Positions 17,909-26,207 of a stretch of DNA of 64,000 nucleotides are shown piece after piece. A program made the position numbers and the translations under genes. Source of the stretch: Saccharopolyspora elongata (lineage in GTDB: Bacteria > Actinomycetota > Actinomycetes > Mycobacteriales > Pseudonocardiaceae); NCBI RefSeq assembly GCF_004348985.1, contig NZ_SMKW01000046.1:1-64000 (forward strand), read 5' to 3'. Every line of letters starts with the position of its first letter. The stretch's first letter is position 1. The notes beneath the pieces were generated by a model. It made no database searches. It saw nothing but the letters and a program-made list of their open reading frames with translations, and was not told the DNA's origin.

Positions 17909-19372
17909 ATGGATCAGGCATCGCTGCCGCAAAGATCTGCGCCCACCGGACCGGACGCCGACGGCGAATCCGTTCGCCAGGAGCGGTCCACCGCGCAGAA
18001 CTACGCGATCATCGCGCTTCTCGTCCTGCTGGTGGAGATCACCGGGCTCACCTACACGATGGTGACGCCGGTGCTGTCGAACATCGCCGCCGCGTACCGA
18101 TCGCCGGACATCTCCTGGATCATCACCGCCGTCACCCTGGTGGGCGCGATCGCGTTCGCGGTGTGCGGGAAGCTGGGCGACATCTACGGCAAGAAGAAGG
18201 TCGCGCTGGCCTGCACCGCCGTGTTCGCCGTCGGCACCGCGCTGTGCGCGACGGCTCCGGTGCTGCCGCTGATGATCGCCGGTCGCGCGCTGCAGGGCTT
18301 CGGCCTGGCCGTCCTGTCGCTGACGTACGGGCTGGTCCGGGACGTGCTGCCGAAGCGGCTGATCCCGATCGCGCTGGGCTTCATCGGCACGGGGATGGGG
18401 GCCAGCACGATCATCGGCCCGTTCATCAGCGGAATCCTGCTCGGCACGTTCTCCTTCCGCGGCGTCTTCTGGTTCCAGCTCTGCTACGCGGTCGTGGTGG
18501 GCCTGCTGGTGTGGCGATTGATCCCCGAGAGCGGGCTGCGCGCCAAGGTCGGCGTGGACTGGACCGGGGCGGCGCTGCTGGGACTCGGCGCGCTGGCCTT
18601 CCTCGCCGGTGTCGGGATGGCCAAGAAGGCGGGCTGGGTCTCGGTGCCGACGCTGGGCGGGATCATCGCGGGCGTGCTGCTCATCGCGGGATGGGTCGCC
18701 TACGAGCGGCGTGCCGCCGATCCGCTCGTCCACATCGGCCTCCTCACGCGGCGCAGGGTCGGTCTGCCCATGATCGCCAACGCCTGCGTGCAGTTCGCGC
18801 TGGTCGGCAACTCGATGCTGGTGCCGATGTTCGTGATGTCGTCGCCGGAAGGCGGCTTCGGGTTCGGCTCGTCGGCGCTCGAGGTGGCCGGATTCGTCGC
18901 CGCGTCAGGAGTATCCGGGATGATCGCGGGCCCGGTCAGCGGGCTGGTCTCGCGGCGTTTCGGGCCCCGCGCCGGCATGGCCTTCGGCGCCTCGGCGCTG
19001 ACCATCGGCGCGACCCTGATCGCGTTCGTCCACGACACCACAGGGATCGTCCTGCTGTCGCAGCTGATCTTCGGGCTCGGCATCGGGGCCGCCTCGGCCT
19101 CGCTCCCGAACGTCATCATGCACGCGGTGCCCGCCGACGTGCAGGGGGTCAGCGGCGGAATGCTGAACCTGGTGGGCAGTTTCGGAAGTTCGCTCGGATC
19201 TCAGGTGCTGGTGGTGCTGCTACTGCTGCCGGGCGCGACCTATCTCGGCACCGAGGTGCACTACGCCGAATCGGGCTTCGTGCTGGCCTTCCTCGCAACT
19301 GCGGTGTGCGGCGCCATCGCCCTGATCAGCGCCCTCTCCACCGGCCCCCTCCGCAGCCAGCACGAGTTGTAG
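17909..19372 (+). CDS. MFS exporter, DHA2 (EmrB/QacA) family
   Basis: 487 residues with about 14 hydrophobic helices. Motif A in GKLGDIYGKKK, and a DHA2-type helix 5 (GFIGTGMGASTIIGPFISGILL). GAGGAG lies just before the ATG. Shares a regulated promoter region with the hydroxysteroid-type SDR, so it may export a steroid intermediate or toxic phenol, or import; MFS direction cannot be read from sequence. Confidence 0.85.
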   Translation: MDQASLPQRSAPTGPDADGESVRQERSTAQNYAIIALLVLLVEITGLTYTMVTPVLSNIAAAYRSPDISWIITAVTLVGAIAFAVCGKLGDIYGKKKVALACTAVFAVGTALCATAPVLPLMIAGRALQGFGLAVLSLTYGLVRDVLPKRLIPIALGFIGTGMGASTIIGPFISGILLGTFSFRGVFWFQLCYAVVVGLLVWRLIPESGLRAKVGVDWTGAALLGLGALAFLAGVGMAKKAGWVSVPTLGGIIAGVLLIAGWVAYERRAADPLVHIGLLTRRRVGLPMIANACVQFALVGNSMLVPMFVMSSPEGGFGFGSSALEVAGFVAASGVSGMIAGPVSGLVSRRFGPRAGMAFGASALTIGATLIAFVHDTTGIVLLSQLIFGLGIGAASASLPNVIMHAVPADVQGVSGGMLNLVGSFGSSLGSQVLVVLLLLPGATYLGTEVHYAESGFVLAFLATAVCGAIALISALSTGPLRSQHEL

Positions 19373-19435
19373 GGGCTGTCCCGGCGGAACCGTACCCATC
19401 CGGCGAGGTGGCACGACTCGCCCGGCTGGTGTGGC

Positions 19436-19537
19436 GTGAACGGCCTGTTCGCCTCAATAGGCGAGGCAAACAGGCCGTTCACTTCATCCATCCAACACCA
19501 GCACGCACCACCGGAGCGGAGCGAACAGGCCGTTCAC
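19436..19537. repeat. Inverted repeat with an extra third arm
   Basis: Arms 19436-19455 and 19463-19482 (GTGAACGGCCTGTT..., 20 bp, one mismatch) form a hairpin downstream of the exporter. A further partial copy of the arm (AACAGGCCGTTCACCTC) is at 19524-19540. The hairpin may terminate the exporter transcript; the third copy makes alternative pairings possible. Confidence 0.5.
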
Positions 19538-19584
19538 CTCGATAGGCGCCCAGGGTCGGTGGGCGCCTTGGTTCGCCACTGCGC

Positions 19585-19629
19585 GTCGAGAACGGGGCTG
19601 CGGTCGCGCACCGCAGCCCCGTTCTCGAC
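19585..19629. terminator. Perfect 20-bp hairpin next to a stop codon
   Basis: Arms 19585-19604 (GTCGAGAACGGGGCTGCGGT) and 19610-19629 are exact complements with loop CGCGC, ending 2 nt before the stop codon of the minus-strand SDR. Probable intrinsic terminator without a U-tract. Confidence 0.7.
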
Positions 19630-19631
19630 CG

Positions 19632-20408
19632 CTAGAAGACTTCCGGGCCCCGCAGGGTGGCTTCGGCGCCACCGTCCACATAGATCACCTGCCCGGTCAT
19701 GTGCGTGTTCCCCGTGCTGATCAGCCAGCCCAGTGCCGCGGCGATCACGCCCGGTTCCGCGTATCCGTTCAGCGGCATCGGCACCGCCTCGTCCACGACC
19801 TTCTTCATCGCCTCGTCCTCGAGGAGCGGCGCCGCCATCGGGCTGAGCACCACTCCCGGTGCCACGGCGTTGAGCGGGATGCCCGCACCCGCCCAGTCCG
19901 CGGTCACCGCCGCGCGGCGCAGCCACTGCGCGAGGGCCGATTTCGACGACGGGTACAACCGGAAACCGGCCCCGCCCTCGACCGCCGCCCGCGCGCGTTC
20001 CAGCGCCGCCTGCTCGTCGTCCCGCAGGCACGCGTCGATCACGGCCTGGTCGACCGGCTGCGTGCCGGCGATGGAACCGACCACCGCTGCTCGCGGCTGC
20101 GGGGCGGCCGCGAGCAGCGGCCGAAGCCCCTCCAGCAGCCGCACGACGCCGAAGTAGTTGACGCCCACGGCGATCGGATCGGGCAGCGAGACGCCGGCGC
20201 ACGCGACCACGCCGTCCAGGCGTCCCGCGCCGAGGTCGGCCACCTCCGCCACCGCCCGGGTCCGCCCTTCGTCGGTGGACAGGTCGGCGCGGACGTCCGC
20301 GGTGTCCCGATCGACACCGATCACGGTGTCCCCCTGCGCCCTCAGCATCTCGACCAGGGCCTTGCCGATGCCCGATGCCGAGCCGGTCACGGCGATGCGG
20401 CGTGTCAT
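19632..20408 (-). CDS. 3alpha-Hydroxysteroid dehydrogenase-like SDR
   Basis: 258-residue SDR resembling Comamonas HsdA over its length: IAVTGSASGIGKAL, ADVRADLSTDEGR (shared with HsdA), VNYFG, YPSSKSAL in place of YxxxK, LNAVAPGVVLSPM and the C-terminal YVDGGAEATLRGPEVF. It should oxidise 3alpha-hydroxysteroids to 3-ketosteroids, the entry to KstD and delta4-dehydrogenase. ATG 20406-20408 has AGGAG/GAGGA upstream. An operator-like site lies about 110 bp before the start. Confidence 0.82.
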   Translation of the reverse strand: MTRRIAVTGSASGIGKALVEMLRAQGDTVIGVDRDTADVRADLSTDEGRTRAVAEVADLGAGRLDGVVACAGVSLPDPIAVGVNYFGVVRLLEGLRPLLAAAPQPRAAVVGSIAGTQPVDQAVIDACLRDDEQAALERARAAVEGGAGFRLYPSSKSALAQWLRRAAVTADWAGAGIPLNAVAPGVVLSPMAAPLLEDEAMKKVVDEAVPMPLNGYAEPGVIAAALGWLISTGNTHMTGQVIYVDGGAEATLRGPEVF

Positions 20409-20515
20409 GTCCTCGTGCTCCTCACACCAGTTCGTTCGGCCTCGCCTGGGAAAATCCGGGTCGGCGGCCATCACCGCATGCCTATCGGAGTTCACCGCCC
20501 CGCGGGATCCGGTAG

Positions 20516-20530
20516 TACCGGTGAGTGGGA
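20516..20530. promoter_or_regulatory. Operator-like site between 3alpha-HSD and lipase genes
   Basis: TACCGGTGAGTGGGA matches the TCCCGGTGAGCGGGA form in 13 of 15 positions, in the divergent promoter of the dehydrogenase and the lipase. Confidence 0.45.
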
Positions 20531-20605
20531 TCGGCGGACTCCCGCCGGGTGCCGACGAGGTTGTCTCTGCGGGACTTCGAACCCGACCGCCCGGGAGGAA
20601 CGCCC

Positions 20606-21796
20606 GTGAACCGGCTGTCCCCAACCACCTCGCTGACCGCGCTGCTCGCGGCCGGACTGGTCGCGTCCGGTTGCTCCGCAGGCACCGGCGACACCCCGCA
20701 GCCGGCGCCATCGGAACGCGGCACCCTGTCGAGCTCGGTCCCGCTGGACCACCGGCGCCTGCCCAGCGCGCAGGGCGAATGGCTGATCTCCTACACCTCC
20801 GCGGACGCCGGCGGGAAGCCGATCACGGTCTCGGGAACGGTCTCGGTGCCCAAGTCTCGCCCTCCGCAGGCGGGCTGGCCGGTGATCAGCTGGGCGCACG
20901 GCACCACCGGCACGGCCGACGTCTGCGCGCCGTCCGCCGACCGGCCGGGCGGCCCGGCGCACTCCTACGTCGGGCTCGTCGACCAGACGCTGGACCGGTG
21001 GGTCGCCGCCGGCTACGTCGTGGTGCAAACCGACTACGAGGGGCTCGGCACGCCCGGAGAGCACCCCTACCTCAACGGGCCCAGCGCGGCGAACGCGGTC
21101 ACCGACATCGTCCGCGCCGCGCACCAGGTCGACCCCGGCGTCGGATCGGACTGGTTCGCGGTGGGGCACAGCCAGGGCGGCCACGCCGCGCTGTTCACCG
21201 CGGCAGCGGACCAGCAAGCCGCCGGGCTGTCGCTGCGCGGTGCCGTGTCCATCGCGCCGGGCGGCTTCCAGACGAGCCAGACGACGGCGTACTTCCAGCA
21301 GCGAACGGGCGAGCAGGGCGTCCGCGCAGCGCTGCCGTTCCTCCCCACGATGCTCATCGGGGCGGCTGCGGTCGATCCCGGAATCGTGCCCGAACAGCTG
21401 CTCGCCGACGAGGTCCGCCCGGTGCTGGACGTGGCGCGCACGACCTGCCAGGACGGGATTCGGGAGGCCGCCTCGACGGTGCGGGCGGAGCGGGTCTTCC
21501 GCGAGGGCGCGGATCTCGACCGGCTGACGGCGTACCTGAAGTCGCAGGAACCGGAGGGCCTGGCGCTCCGCGTCCCGACCCTGGTCCTGCAGGGCACGAC
21601 GGACGTGCTCGTGAGCAAGCGGGGAACCGACCAGCTGGTGAAGTCCCTGTGCGAACGCTCCCCCTCGATCGCCTACGAGGCGTACGACGGCGCGGATCAC
21701 CGCCAGGTCCTCGCGGCGTCCCAGCCCGCGGCGCAGCGGTTCACCGAAGATCTCCTCGCGAACCGACAACCGGCGAGCGCCTGCTCCCTGCCGTGA
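20606..21796 (+). CDS. Secretory-lipase family lipoprotein
   Basis: Predicted exported esterase/lipase (396 residues) anchored as a lipoprotein: signal with LVASGC lipobox (Cys23) and alpha/beta-hydrolase fold of the LIP family. The nucleophile elbow GHSQGG has Ser189; ISWAHGTTGTADVCAPS is the typical oxyanion/lid-proximal motif, and HRQ near the end supplies the His. The GTG at 20606 follows GGGAGGAA; an in-frame upstream ATG would bury the signal peptide. Next to hydroxysteroid genes, it could release steroid esters outside the cell (inference). Confidence 0.85.
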   Translation: MNRLSPTTSLTALLAAGLVASGCSAGTGDTPQPAPSERGTLSSSVPLDHRRLPSAQGEWLISYTSADAGGKPITVSGTVSVPKSRPPQAGWPVISWAHGTTGTADVCAPSADRPGGPAHSYVGLVDQTLDRWVAAGYVVVQTDYEGLGTPGEHPYLNGPSAANAVTDIVRAAHQVDPGVGSDWFAVGHSQGGHAALFTAAADQQAAGLSLRGAVSIAPGGFQTSQTTAYFQQRTGEQGVRAALPFLPTMLIGAAAVDPGIVPEQLLADEVRPVLDVARTTCQDGIREAASTVRAERVFREGADLDRLTAYLKSQEPEGLALRVPTLVLQGTTDVLVSKRGTDQLVKSLCERSPSIAYEAYDGADHRQVLAASQPAAQRFTEDLLANRQPASACSLP

Positions 21797-21847
21797 ACCG
21801 GGCCGCCGTCCGATCCGCAGCGGGCACGGATGAACCCGGCCCCGGGA

Positions 21848-21853
21848 TATGAT
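21848..21853 (+). promoter_or_regulatory. Near-consensus -10 TATGAT of the FadR-type gene
   Basis: TATGAT overlaps the first possible ATG of the regulator frame (21849), which argues that translation starts downstream at a GTG. Confidence 0.5.
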
Positions 21854-21884
21854 GATCGGGAGGCTTTCGGGATCGTGGAGTGGG

Positions 21885-22583
21885 GTGTCGGTGGCTTACG
21901 GCGCGGTCCGCGGCAACGAGCGGAGGCAGCTGCCCGACGAGGTGGCGAGCTACGTCCGCGAGCAGATCATGTCCGGGCGCTTCAAGCCGGGCGACTTCCT
22001 CCGCATGGAGCCCATCGCCGAGGCCGTCGGCGTCAGCAACACCCCCGTCCGCGAGGGCCTGCTGACGCTGCACAGCGAGGGCTTCGTGCAGCTGGTCCCC
22101 CGCCGCGGTTTCGTCGTGGCCCCCTTCACGCGGCAGGACGTGCGGGACCTGTTCTGGGCGCAGGCGAGGCTGGCCGGTGAGCTCGCCGCGCGCGCCGCGA
22201 AGAAGATCACCCCGGAGCAGATCGACCGGCTCAAGTCGGTCATCGAGCAGCTCGACGAGGCCATCGCGGCCGGAGACAAGGACCGCATCGCCGATCTCGG
22301 GCACGCCTTCCACCGCGAGATCAACCTCGCCGCGGACTCGCACCGGCTCGCGCTGCTGCTCGCGGGCGTCGTGCGGCACCTGCCGAACCGCTTCTACGCC
22401 TCGCTGGAATCCCGCGTCGAGCTGACCAGGGAACAGCACGCCCTCCTGGTCGAGGCCCTGCGCAAGCGCAGCGCCCGGAAGGCGCGGACGCTCATGGAAG
22501 AACACGTCGCCGAGGGCGCCGACCACGTGATCGAGATGCTCGAGAAGACCGGTCTCTGGGAAGACGAGGAACCGGAATCCTGA
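21885..22583 (+). CDS. GntR-family regulator, FadR/FCD subfamily
   Basis: About 232 residues: GntR winged helix (VASYVREQIMSGRFKPGDFLRMEPIAEA, VSNTPVREGLLTL) then an all-helical FCD domain with the metal-binding Asp/His pattern (LGHAFHREI; HALLVEAL). An earlier ATG overlaps a consensus -10, so GTG 21885 or GTG 21891 (GGAG 10 nt upstream) is likelier. Such proteins usually respond to a carboxylic acid. It follows the lipase; the target is unknown. Confidence 0.8.
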   Translation: MSVAYGAVRGNERRQLPDEVASYVREQIMSGRFKPGDFLRMEPIAEAVGVSNTPVREGLLTLHSEGFVQLVPRRGFVVAPFTRQDVRDLFWAQARLAGELAARAAKKITPEQIDRLKSVIEQLDEAIAAGDKDRIADLGHAFHREINLAADSHRLALLLAGVVRHLPNRFYASLESRVELTREQHALLVEALRKRSARKARTLMEEHVAEGADHVIEMLEKTGLWEDEEPES

Positions 22584-22707
22584 AGATCAGCGGGCTTCCG
22601 CCGCGCCGGCCGGGCGTAACGCGGTCGTGCAAGCGGCGCTGATCGCGCATCCGAGAACAGCGCGTCCTGCCGTCGATCCAGGCTTAGCGGCCGTGACCGC
22701 TTCGTCT

Positions 22708-23385
22708 TCACGAGACGAGGATGCCGAGACCGTCGCCGAACAGCTTCAAGCCGAGCACGAAGAACAACACCGCCATCACGGCGGTGTTGTGCCGCACGGC
22801 CCAATCTTTCCACCCACCGAGCACGTTCTTCGCCGGCTCTCCCATGAACAGGACGACCCCGAGCGGAGCCAGAAGTCCCAGCGAACCAATGATCACGAAC
22901 ACCGCCAGCGACGCGATCTGCTGCCCGACGGGAAGCCCGGCCGAGCTTATCGACGCACCCGCGGCGAGGGTCAGCGGTGCGTTCTTGAGATTGGCCGCCG
23001 CCAGTGCCAGTCCAAGCCCGAAGATCTTGATCGGTGTGAAGCGGTCGATCGCAGCCATCCACGTCGGCAGCTGCGCCTGCGAGGCGTCGACAGGCCGTCG
23101 GCGCCACTGCCGGGCGCCGAGGAGGACGAGAAGCACCCCCAGCGCGAGCTTGAGGCCCCCCACCCAGGTGGCCGGCTGCTGGTGGGTGGAGGCACCGGCC
23201 GGCCCGCCGATCGCCAGCATCACGGCGCCCAGCGCCGAAAGCCCGACGATCCAGCCGATTGCGAACAGCGGCCCGTTGAGACGTCCCCGCGGCGTGGCCA
23301 GGACGAGGATGATCGCGACGATCGGGAGTGGGCTGACGGCGACACCGGCCGCCAGGCCCAGCACATCACCGAGAGCTTTATCCAA
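22708..23385 (-). CDS. GAP-family membrane protein (LysE-like)
   Basis: 225-residue membrane protein with about six helices; GLAAGVAVSPLPIVAIILVLATPRGR at the N-terminus and a cytoplasmic basic loop around RQWRRRP are typical of the GAP (Sap, LysE superfamily) group found in actinobacteria. Probable small-molecule or lipid export; no substrate known. Codons are slightly less GC-rich than in the steroid cluster. Confidence 0.75.
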   Translation of the reverse strand: MDKALGDVLGLAAGVAVSPLPIVAIILVLATPRGRLNGPLFAIGWIVGLSALGAVMLAIGGPAGASTHQQPATWVGGLKLALGVLLVLLGARQWRRRPVDASQAQLPTWMAAIDRFTPIKIFGLGLALAAANLKNAPLTLAAGASISSAGLPVGQQIASLAVFVIIGSLGLLAPLGVVLFMGEPAKNVLGGWKDWAVRHNTAVMAVLFFVLGLKLFGDGLGILVS

Positions 23386-23450
23386 AGCGGCCTCCGGGCG
23401 GGATCAGGGACGATCAGGCTGACTGGCTCCACCGAGCCGACCACTGGGCG

Positions 23451-24572
23451 CTATGGCAGCAATTCGTCGGCGCTGCGGGGCTCTTCGCGCTGCTGCTGGT
23501 TGAGCTTGTGACGCAGTATGGAGGAGCGGCGGTAAACCTCCTTGCGTGCCCGCATGATGTTGCCCAGGGGCGCGTGTTCAGCCGTGACCCGCCAAGGTGT
23601 GAAGGACAGCGCATCCATCTTCTCCAGGTTGTCTTCGCCCGAGATGTCCTGCTGCGGGATCCGCAGCTTGGCCACCGTGACGAACGGTGAGAGCTTTTCC
23701 GGCCACTCCACGGTGAGGTCTTCGACCGGCATCCGCTCCAGATCGGTGCACAGCTGGACCTGGATGTCGAACGCGTAGGGGCGCTCCCCCAGCTCGGCCA
23801 CCAAAGCCGGCCGGAAGACCTCCGGCGCCGAGGCGATATCCATGGCGCGCCGGACCACCCCGTCGGCGGAGACGGGGTCCGGGGCGAAACGCACCTTGGC
23901 GATGTAGTCGCCGTGCCGGACCGCGCCCATCGTCCAATAGCTCGACAGCAACACATTCACCTTGGGCAGCTGCGACAGGCGGAGGAATGCCAGGAACTCG
24001 TCCCAGGCCCAATCCTCCTGGTCGAGCGTTCCCTTGCCGGTCACGAAATCCCGGTAGAAACGATGCACTCCAGGGCGACCTTCCGCGAAGTAGGCCGGGG
24101 CCTGGAGGAAAAGGTCCTGGATGAACAGGTAGTGCTCGACCGTGTTGCAGAAGAAGATCGGCGCATTGATGTTGGCGTAGTCGAAAGTGCGCGTGTCACG
24201 CTCGTCCTCCAGCAAAATCGGACCGTCGATGCCGAAGATCTTCAGCGCCAGTCCGGCCGCCGTGCCGAGCCGCGCGTCGGCCCCGGCGTGGGGCGAACCA
24301 TTGGAGAAGCGGATGAGCGCCTCATGCCTTCCCGGTGCGGCATAGACACCCTGCGCGTACTCGGTGGGCAGCCCGCCCAGGATCTCGACCTCCGCCCGGA
24401 CCAGCCCATATCCCTTGGCATGTGCGTCGCGGACAGCCCGGCCGGTGCCCTCGGATTCGACCGAATCGGCAATGTACCGCTCCGTCTTCCCGATCACCGT
24501 CTGCAGGTTCTGGTCGAACTGGGGATCAGCGACTTCGACGTCCCGCGTGTATGGGATGAACCCTGTTGCCAT
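23451..24572 (-). CDS. Catalase-like heme protein (y4iL-like)
   Basis: 373 residues, a minimal catalase-fold protein lacking the N-terminal arm and C-terminal flavodoxin-like part of true catalases. Core segments KGYGLVRAEVEILG (where catalases have the essential His segment), RFSNGSPHAGADARLGTAAGLALKIFG, and the heme-proximal-like FTPWRVTAEHAPLGNIMRARKEVY are recognisable. Such proteins are found beside peroxidases or lipoxygenases and may act as hydroperoxide lyases/peroxygenases. The DyP gene lies 141 bp upstream on the same strand. Confidence 0.75.
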   Translation of the reverse strand: MATGFIPYTRDVEVADPQFDQNLQTVIGKTERYIADSVESEGTGRAVRDAHAKGYGLVRAEVEILGGLPTEYAQGVYAAPGRHEALIRFSNGSPHAGADARLGTAAGLALKIFGIDGPILLEDERDTRTFDYANINAPIFFCNTVEHYLFIQDLFLQAPAYFAEGRPGVHRFYRDFVTGKGTLDQEDWAWDEFLAFLRLSQLPKVNVLLSSYWTMGAVRHGDYIAKVRFAPDPVSADGVVRRAMDIASAPEVFRPALVAELGERPYAFDIQVQLCTDLERMPVEDLTVEWPEKLSPFVTVAKLRIPQQDISGEDNLEKMDALSFTPWRVTAEHAPLGNIMRARKEVYRRSSILRHKLNQQQREEPRSADELLP

Positions 24573-24713
24573 GATCTCGGCCTTCCTTCGTCATGCGGTC
24601 GATGAACGGGTCGGCCAGTACTGCGGGGTCGGCGACGAGAGCGCGTACCGGCGGGGATGTCGGCCCAAAGATCGGCGGGGGCGCGGACCGAGGAAGCGAA
24701 TCGGTCCTGGCAC

Positions 24714-26060
24714 TCAGTTCTCCAGCTCGGAGAGCCAGCGCAGGGCGCGTAGGCCGGGAAGGAAGCAGTACTCCCCACCGCGAGTGACGACGAAGCTCGG
24801 CAAGTTCTGCAGGCGGCGCCGGACCGGCTTCCCCGGGATGGTGACGCTGCCCGTTCCGCCGTGGTGCCCGGCCACCGGATCCTTCTCCCCCGGGAACCCG
24901 ATGAAGTTGCCATCGTTGACCCACTCGGACTTGATGAACTCGAACTGCCGGTCCAGGTGGGCGCAGATGAAGACCCCGACGAGTCCACGATCGGCGCCAT
25001 CATCCTCGAGCACGCCTTCCGGCAGCGGCGGGCCGTAGCTGGTACCGCGACGGATGATGCGGTGCATCCGCGCCACCCCGATGATGTTGGCATCGCGCGG
25101 GTTCACCCGCCGGATATGCGCGCCAGCGGGACACTTGAAGCCACGATCGTCGTCTTCCCGGTATTGGAAGTCATTGACGCGGCGCGGATCCGCGGCCAAC
25201 TCCGCATCATCGTGCTCCGGGGAGAGGGTCAGCGGAGCCCCGCTCGGCCAGCGTCCGATCATCTTCGCCCCCAGCAACGCCTCCTCCTCGGGACTTGAGG
25301 TGTTCGCGCGCAGGTACTGCCGCCAGGCCGCCACCTTGGTGTGAAGCTTGCGCACGGCCAGGTAGGTCCCGTTGCGCCCCAGGACCTCGGGCCGCGGCAT
25401 GGGCGGCAGGTTTCCGGTCTCATCGGGGTAGCCGAGGATGAACTCACCGGCCTTGAGGGGGACTTCGTGAGGATTGGAGCCGGGAATCCCGACCCCCTCG
25501 ATGCTCGGATGGCTGATGCCGTCGCGAAAGCCGAAGGAGGTACGGCCGGTGGGGAGCTGCTGGACCTCCTGCTGCCAGATCACCTCGACACCGGGCGTCT
25601 CCCGGAGGGCGGCGCGTTCTCGCTCCAGCGCCTTCTCCAGACTCGCCGCATCGGGCGCGAGCGCGCTCACCGCGATATGAACGTCGGGGGTTCCGAACGG
25701 CGGCTCCCACTGGGCCGGATCACTCTCGCCGACGTCGCCGATCACAGCCGCCCGCGCCGCCATGCCCTGCCGGAACGGGATCGGGAAACTGTCGAGCGAC
25801 TCCTGGGGAACCCCGAGGGCTCGTAGTCCCTGGTAGGTGAAGGCCACGGCCGCCCAGGCACCTTGACTCGGATCGGCGCTGGGGAGCCCGGCATCGATCG
25901 CCGGGAGCAGCCGCCGCAGCAAGGCACGCCCGGCTTGGCGGTCGTCAACGCGCAGGAAGAAGAACCTGCCGACGTACGGCACCGGCCGGGGGCGAAGCGC
26001 TCCACTCTGGATATCGTCGATCTCGACGCTCGGTGCGTCGCTGCTTGCCGCTGCGTCCAT
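24714..26060 (-). CDS. DyP-type peroxidase
   Basis: 448-residue dye-decolorizing peroxidase. Distal motif FGFRDGISHP (GxxDG), proximal heme ligand His315 in GAHIRRVNPRD, and a C-terminal DyP strand set. No Tat or Sec signal, so likely cytoplasmic or in an encapsulin-like setting, though no encapsulin gene is nearby. The start at 26058-26060 gives the normal N-terminus; an in-frame ATG 11 codons earlier is possible. Co-directional with the catalase-like gene and a 190-residue unknown. Confidence 0.88.
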   Translation of the reverse strand: MDAAASSDAPSVEIDDIQSGALRPRPVPYVGRFFFLRVDDRQAGRALLRRLLPAIDAGLPSADPSQGAWAAVAFTYQGLRALGVPQESLDSFPIPFRQGMAARAAVIGDVGESDPAQWEPPFGTPDVHIAVSALAPDAASLEKALERERAALRETPGVEVIWQQEVQQLPTGRTSFGFRDGISHPSIEGVGIPGSNPHEVPLKAGEFILGYPDETGNLPPMPRPEVLGRNGTYLAVRKLHTKVAAWRQYLRANTSSPEEEALLGAKMIGRWPSGAPLTLSPEHDDAELAADPRRVNDFQYREDDDRGFKCPAGAHIRRVNPRDANIIGVARMHRIIRRGTSYGPPLPEGVLEDDGADRGLVGVFICAHLDRQFEFIKSEWVNDGNFIGFPGEKDPVAGHHGGTGSVTIPGKPVRRRLQNLPSFVVTRGGEYCFLPGLRALRWLSELEN

Positions 26061-26207
26061 GATGACGTGCCCCCGTATCAGGTCTCCACACAACCCGGAT
26101 AACCCGGCGCGACCGGCACGAATCCCCGCCCCGGTCGACCGCAGGGGCCTTCGGGCCTCGACCCGCCGACCGGCATCACCCGATGAGCACCTGTGATCGA
26201 CTCGGCG

